A DNA stretch of 9,733 nt from Gammaproteobacteria bacterium (GTDB lineage: Bacteria; Pseudomonadota; Gammaproteobacteria; Immundisolibacterales; Immundisolibacteraceae), in the NCBI GenBank assembly GCA_003526065.1, contig DQBD01000274.1, positions 1-9,733 of the forward strand, given 5' to 3'. Positions 8,073 through 9,733 of this stretch are shown here, piece after piece. The notes beneath the pieces are model-generated. The model worked only from the letters and a program-made list of their open reading frames with translations. It was not told the origin of the DNA and did not search any database. The position numbers and the translations under genes were made by a program. The stretch's first letter is position 1, and each line of letters starts with the position of its first letter.

Positions 8073-8098
8073 CTGGAGCGAAGCAATTCGCCTGCCAG
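8073..8098. repeat. Imperfect hairpin near kef start
   Basis: On the plus strand CTGG (8073-8076) pairs with CCAG (8095-8098), and inside it GCGAA (8078-8082) pairs with TTCGC (8087-8091) around a four-base GCAA loop. A small internal loop (A against CTG) separates the two helices. It sits 24 bp from the kef ATG, in the untranslated spacer. No T-run adjoins it in either direction, so it is not an intrinsic terminator. CGCCT (8089-8093) could instead pair with AGGCG (8100-8104) of the neighbouring palindrome. Confidence 0.45.
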
Positions 8099-8153
8099 AA
8101 GGCGGATGCGACGCCACGACAAAGCGCAGTCTGGCGTGTGGGTGCTACGCCTT
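8099..8153. repeat. 55-bp nested imperfect palindrome in hemJ-kef spacer
   Basis: There are three nested complementary pairs: AAGGCG (8099-8104) with CGCCTT (8148-8153); ACGCCA (8111-8116) with TGGCGT (8132-8137); and GAC (8118-8120) with GTC (8129-8131). The inner two form a nearly continuous 9-bp stem with one bulged C and an 8-nt loop. The element fills much of the 127-bp gap between the hemJ stop and the kef start. On the minus (transcribed) strand a GTAG (complement of 8145-8148) precedes the inner palindrome, recalling REP-type elements. There is no downstream T-run. It could be an interspersed repeat, an mRNA-stability hairpin or a leader structure. Only one copy is in the window. Confidence 0.5.
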
Positions 8154-8176
8154 GGTGACCGGGACCGCGGCGGGCA

Positions 8177-8602
8177 TCAGAACGGCTTGACCACGGAGAG
8201 ACAGACCGCCGCAATCAGGATCAGCGTCGGCACCTCGTTGAAGAAGCGGAAAAAGCGGGCGCTGCGGCGGTTGCGGCCATCGCGCAGTGCGACCCGGTAC
8301 CGCCCGCACAGCCAGTGGTAGACCACCAGCGCCACGACCAGCGTGAGTTTGGCGTGCAGCCAGCCGGCGCGACCGTACAGTTCCCAGGCATAGCCCACCA
8401 GCAGGCCCAGGCCGGCCAGCACGGTGACCCAGGCGGCCGGTGTCATGATGGCGTGGTACAGCCGCCGCTCCATGAGTTCGAAGCGCCGGCGGCCGGCTTC
8501 GTCGGCGCAGTCAACGTGATAGACGAACAGCCGCGGCAGGTAGAACAGCCCGGCGAACCAGGCCACCATGGCGATGATGTGCAGGGCCTTCAGCCACAAC
8601 AT
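8177..8602 (-). CDS. hemJ: Protoporphyrinogen oxidase HemJ
   Basis: HemJ (UPF0093) is a heme-b-binding inner-membrane enzyme that oxidises protoporphyrinogen IX to protoporphyrin IX, the penultimate step of heme synthesis, in bacteria lacking HemG or HemY. It has 141 residues, the usual family length, with about four hydrophobic segments (roughly 5-22, 54-72, 84-100 and 124-138). Family blocks: LKALHIIAMVAWFAGLFYLPRLF at the N-terminus with conserved His8, the WLHAKL block with His83, and NEVPTLILI (122-130) near the C-terminus. The start is ATG 8602, supported by a GGAG 7 nt upstream (complement of 8610-8613). It lies 12 bp after the TlpA-like gene and is almost certainly co-transcribed with it. 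A generic CopD-like annotation is possible because the two families are related, but the short length and N-terminal block favour HemJ. Confidence 0.9.
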   Translation of the reverse strand: MLWLKALHIIAMVAWFAGLFYLPRLFVYHVDCADEAGRRRFELMERRLYHAIMTPAAWVTVLAGLGLLVGYAWELYGRAGWLHAKLTLVVALVVYHWLCGRYRVALRDGRNRRSARFFRFFNEVPTLILIAAVCLSVVKPF

Positions 8603-8609
8603 GGGAGTA

Positions 8610-8613
8610 CTCC
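8610..8613 (-). promoter_or_regulatory. Ribosome binding site for hemJ
   Basis: GGAG on the minus strand lies 7 nt before the hemJ ATG, inside the 12-bp gap after the upstream thioredoxin-like gene. It fixes the hemJ start. Confidence 0.65.
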
Positions 8614-8614
8614 G

Positions 8615-9103
8615 TCAGGCATCGGCCAGCAGTGGCAGCAAGCGCGCGCGCAGCGCATCGGCCGACAGCACGCCGGAATGGTTGTCGATGATGTGGCCTT
8701 CGGCGTCGACCAGCAGGAACTGGGGTGTCTGTGGCGCGATGCCGAGCCGGCGCACGACCCGGGCGTTGACGTCCAGGGCCACGGGAAACGGCATTTCGAG
8801 AGCGTCCCGGGCAGCAGCGACGCGGTTGGGCGGGTCATAGGGCATGGCCAGCGCGAGTACCTGCAACCCGCGCGGTTGCAGTTCGCGGTACAGCGCCGAC
8901 AAAGACGGCATTTCGGCAATGCACGGTGCGCAGGTGCTGGCCCAGAAGACGATCAGCAGTGGCTGGCCACGCAGGGTCTGTCCATTCAGGGCCGGCCCGT
9001 CAATGACGGTGAAGGTCAGGTCGGTCGGCAGGCGGTTGGTTGCCTGCGCGGGCGCGCTCAACCACAGGGTCGCGGCGAGAATGAAAAGACTCAGTTGGCG
9101 CAT
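8615..9103 (-). CDS. Secreted TlpA/ResA-like thiol-disulfide oxidoreductase
   Basis: Periplasmic thioredoxin-fold protein of the TlpA/ResA/DsbE group, probably keeping a periplasmic thiol partner reduced; the partner is not identifiable. It has 162 residues. A Sec signal peptide is clear: Arg2, hydrophobic core 4-15, and a likely cut after the Ala-Gln-Ala at 19-21. The active site is WASTCAPC with Cys58 and Cys61; Thr57 replaces the Trp usually found before the first Cys. The cis-Pro loop is QTPQFLLVD (Pro127). The Cys58-to-cis-Pro spacing fits a TlpA/AhpC-TSA-type fold. The start is ATG 9103: the frame is open upstream to 9259, but only this ATG gives a proper signal peptide. The Shine-Dalgarno is weak. 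It heads a minus-strand unit with hemJ 12 bp downstream, so a role around heme or cytochrome c is plausible but inferred. Confidence 0.9.
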   Translation of the reverse strand: MRQLSLFILAATLWLSAPAQATNRLPTDLTFTVIDGPALNGQTLRGQPLLIVFWASTCAPCIAEMPSLSALYRELQPRGLQVLALAMPYDPPNRVAAARDALEMPFPVALDVNARVVRRLGIAPQTPQFLLVDAEGHIIDNHSGVLSADALRARLLPLLADA

Positions 9104-9135
9104 GGGTACTGCTTGGTAAGGGCGTAGGGAAGCAC

Positions 9136-9163
9136 ATTCTGCCAGTGGGCGCCCCGGCCTCAA
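9136..9163 (-). promoter_or_regulatory. Candidate promoter for tlpA-like/hemJ unit
   Basis: On the minus strand TTGAGG (complement of 9158-9163, four of six matches to the -35) and CAGAAT (complement of 9136-9141, four of six matches to the -10) are separated by 16 bp. Transcription would begin near 9129, leaving a leader of about 26 nt before the ATG at 9103. The match is moderate, but location and spacing are sensible for a divergent intergenic region. Confidence 0.35.
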
Positions 9164-9206
9164 ACCTTGAAGGTCGGCTCGCGGCCACCAGCAACCGGGC
9201 GCAGCG

Positions 9207-9212
9207 TAAAAT
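9207..9212 (+). promoter_or_regulatory. Candidate -10 box for cimA
   Basis: TAAAAT is the best AT-rich hexamer in the divergent intergenic region and matches five of six positions of the sigma-70 -10 consensus. No good -35 lies 16-18 bp upstream; a TTGAAG at 9167-9172 is too far away. If functional, transcription would begin around 9219, downstream of the in-frame ATG at 9213, favouring a GTG start for cimA. Confidence 0.35.
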
Positions 9213-9242
9213 ATGGGGTTTACCCAATCAGTGGACGAATCC

Positions 9243-9733
9243 GTGGCGGCGCCGCGCATCTATCTTTACGACAGCACGCTGCGTGACGGACAGCAGACGC
9301 AGGGCATCGATTTCTCGGTCGGTGACAAGCTGGCCATCGCCCGCGAACTGGACCATCTGGGCATCGATTACATCGAAGCCGGCTGGCCGGGCGCCAATCC
9401 TACCGACGATGCCGTGTTCGCGGCGGCGCCAACGTTGCAGCGGGCGCGGCTGGTGGCCTTTGGCATGACGCGGCGGCCGGGTCGGCCTGCCGCCGACGAC
9501 CCGGGGTTGGCGCGGTTGCTGGCGAGCCAGGCGCCGGCGATCTGTCTGGTTGGAAAGACGTGGGATTTTCATGTCACCGTGGCGCTGCGCACCACGCTGG
9601 ACGAGAACCTGGCGATGATCGAGGACAGCCTGGCGTACTGCCAGGCGGCCGGGCGCGAGGTGCTGTTCGACGCCGAGCATTTCTTCGACGGTTACAAGGC
9701 CAACCCGGACTATGCGCTGGCCTGCCTGGAGGC
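9243..9733 (+). CDS. cimA: Citramalate synthase (CimA type), 3'-truncated by window edge
   Basis: Condenses pyruvate with acetyl-CoA to (R)-citramalate, opening a threonine-independent route to 2-oxobutyrate and isoleucine. It is a cytoplasmic TIM-barrel enzyme of the isopropylmalate/homocitrate synthase superfamily. The window holds about 163 N-terminal residues. Visible blocks: IYLYDSTLRDGQQTQGIDFS (6-25) with the catalytic Arg14-Asp15, DYIEAGWPGANPTDD, a VAFGMTRRPGR segment, VGKTWDFHV, and VLFDAEHFFDGYK. The GWPGANP and FDAEHFFDGYK motifs point to the citramalate synthase branch rather than LeuA or NifV. The start is uncertain. GTG 9243 gives the family-typical short N-terminus and has a GGA 7 nt upstream. 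In-frame GTG 9231 and ATG 9213 would add 4 or 10 residues; ATG 9213 abuts a candidate -10 box. The C-terminal regulatory domain lies beyond the window. Confidence 0.9.
   Translation, partial: MAAPRIYLYDSTLRDGQQTQGIDFSVGDKLAIARELDHLGIDYIEAGWPGANPTDDAVFAAAPTLQRARLVAFGMTRRPGRPAADDPGLARLLASQAPAICLVGKTWDFHVTVALRTTLDENLAMIEDSLAYCQAAGREVLFDAEHFFDGYKANPDYALACLE

Noticed and set aside
6065..8122. 685-codon minus-strand open frame overlapping the antiporter in another frame
   Set aside because: Low-complexity Arg/Gly/Ala/Pro product without motifs. It overlaps both the antiporter and acpS, which have strong family evidence.
6286..8190. 634-codon plus-strand open frame antisense to the antiporter gene
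   Set aside because: Its translation is Gln/Arg/His-rich with no recognisable domain. The opposite strand encodes a clear CPA2 antiporter. Long antisense frames are expected in GC-rich genes.
9167..9172. TTGAAG as -35 for cimA
   Set aside because: It is 34 bp from the only good -10 (9207-9212), twice the workable spacing, and lies in a small CCTTGAAGG palindrome instead.

Overview
This window is an ordinary, densely packed chromosomal segment from a GC-rich proteobacterium, most likely a gammaproteobacterium and less likely a betaproteobacterium. Two things support this. The gene order lepA-lepB-DUF4845-rnc-era-recO-pdxJ-acpS is the classic gamma/beta arrangement. The proteins also align closely with their E. 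coli counterparts: the RNase III catalytic residues fall at exactly the E. coli positions. Every reading frame is long because of the high GC content, so many large overlapping open frames are shadows. I see no mobile element, CRISPR array, rRNA or tRNA.

Positions 1-6332, plus strand: a housekeeping cluster. It holds the 3' nine-tenths of lepA (translation factor EF4), lepB (signal peptidase I), a small DUF4845 membrane protein, rnc (RNase III), era (16S rRNA-binding GTPase), recO (recombinational repair), pdxJ (pyridoxine 5'-phosphate synthase) and acpS (holo-ACP synthase). Five junctions overlap: lepA/lepB, DUF4845/rnc, rnc/era, recO/pdxJ and pdxJ/acpS. Three genes use GTG or TTG starts embedded in the preceding stop, which points to translational coupling. 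The only appreciable gap, 74 bp before DUF4845, carries a -10-like hexamer, a short hairpin and a good ribosome binding site, so a second promoter may drive DUF4845-acpS.

Positions 6364-9103, minus strand: a convergent group read from right to left. It holds a periplasmic TlpA/ResA-like thioredoxin, then HemJ (protoporphyrinogen oxidase) 12 bp downstream, then after a 127-bp gap a Kef-type CPA2 cation:proton antiporter with a C-terminal RCK (NAD-binding) domain. The 127-bp gap is rich in inverted repeats, including a 55-bp nested imperfect palindrome. This is the least explained structure in the window.

Positions 9104-9733: a divergent promoter region, then the 5' part of a citramalate synthase (CimA type, plus strand) that runs off the right edge.

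No previously undescribed system is evident. The items worth a second look are the palindromic hemJ-kef spacer, the uncharacterised but conserved DUF4845 protein, the pairing of a TlpA-like thioredoxin with HemJ, and the start/promoter conflict at cimA.
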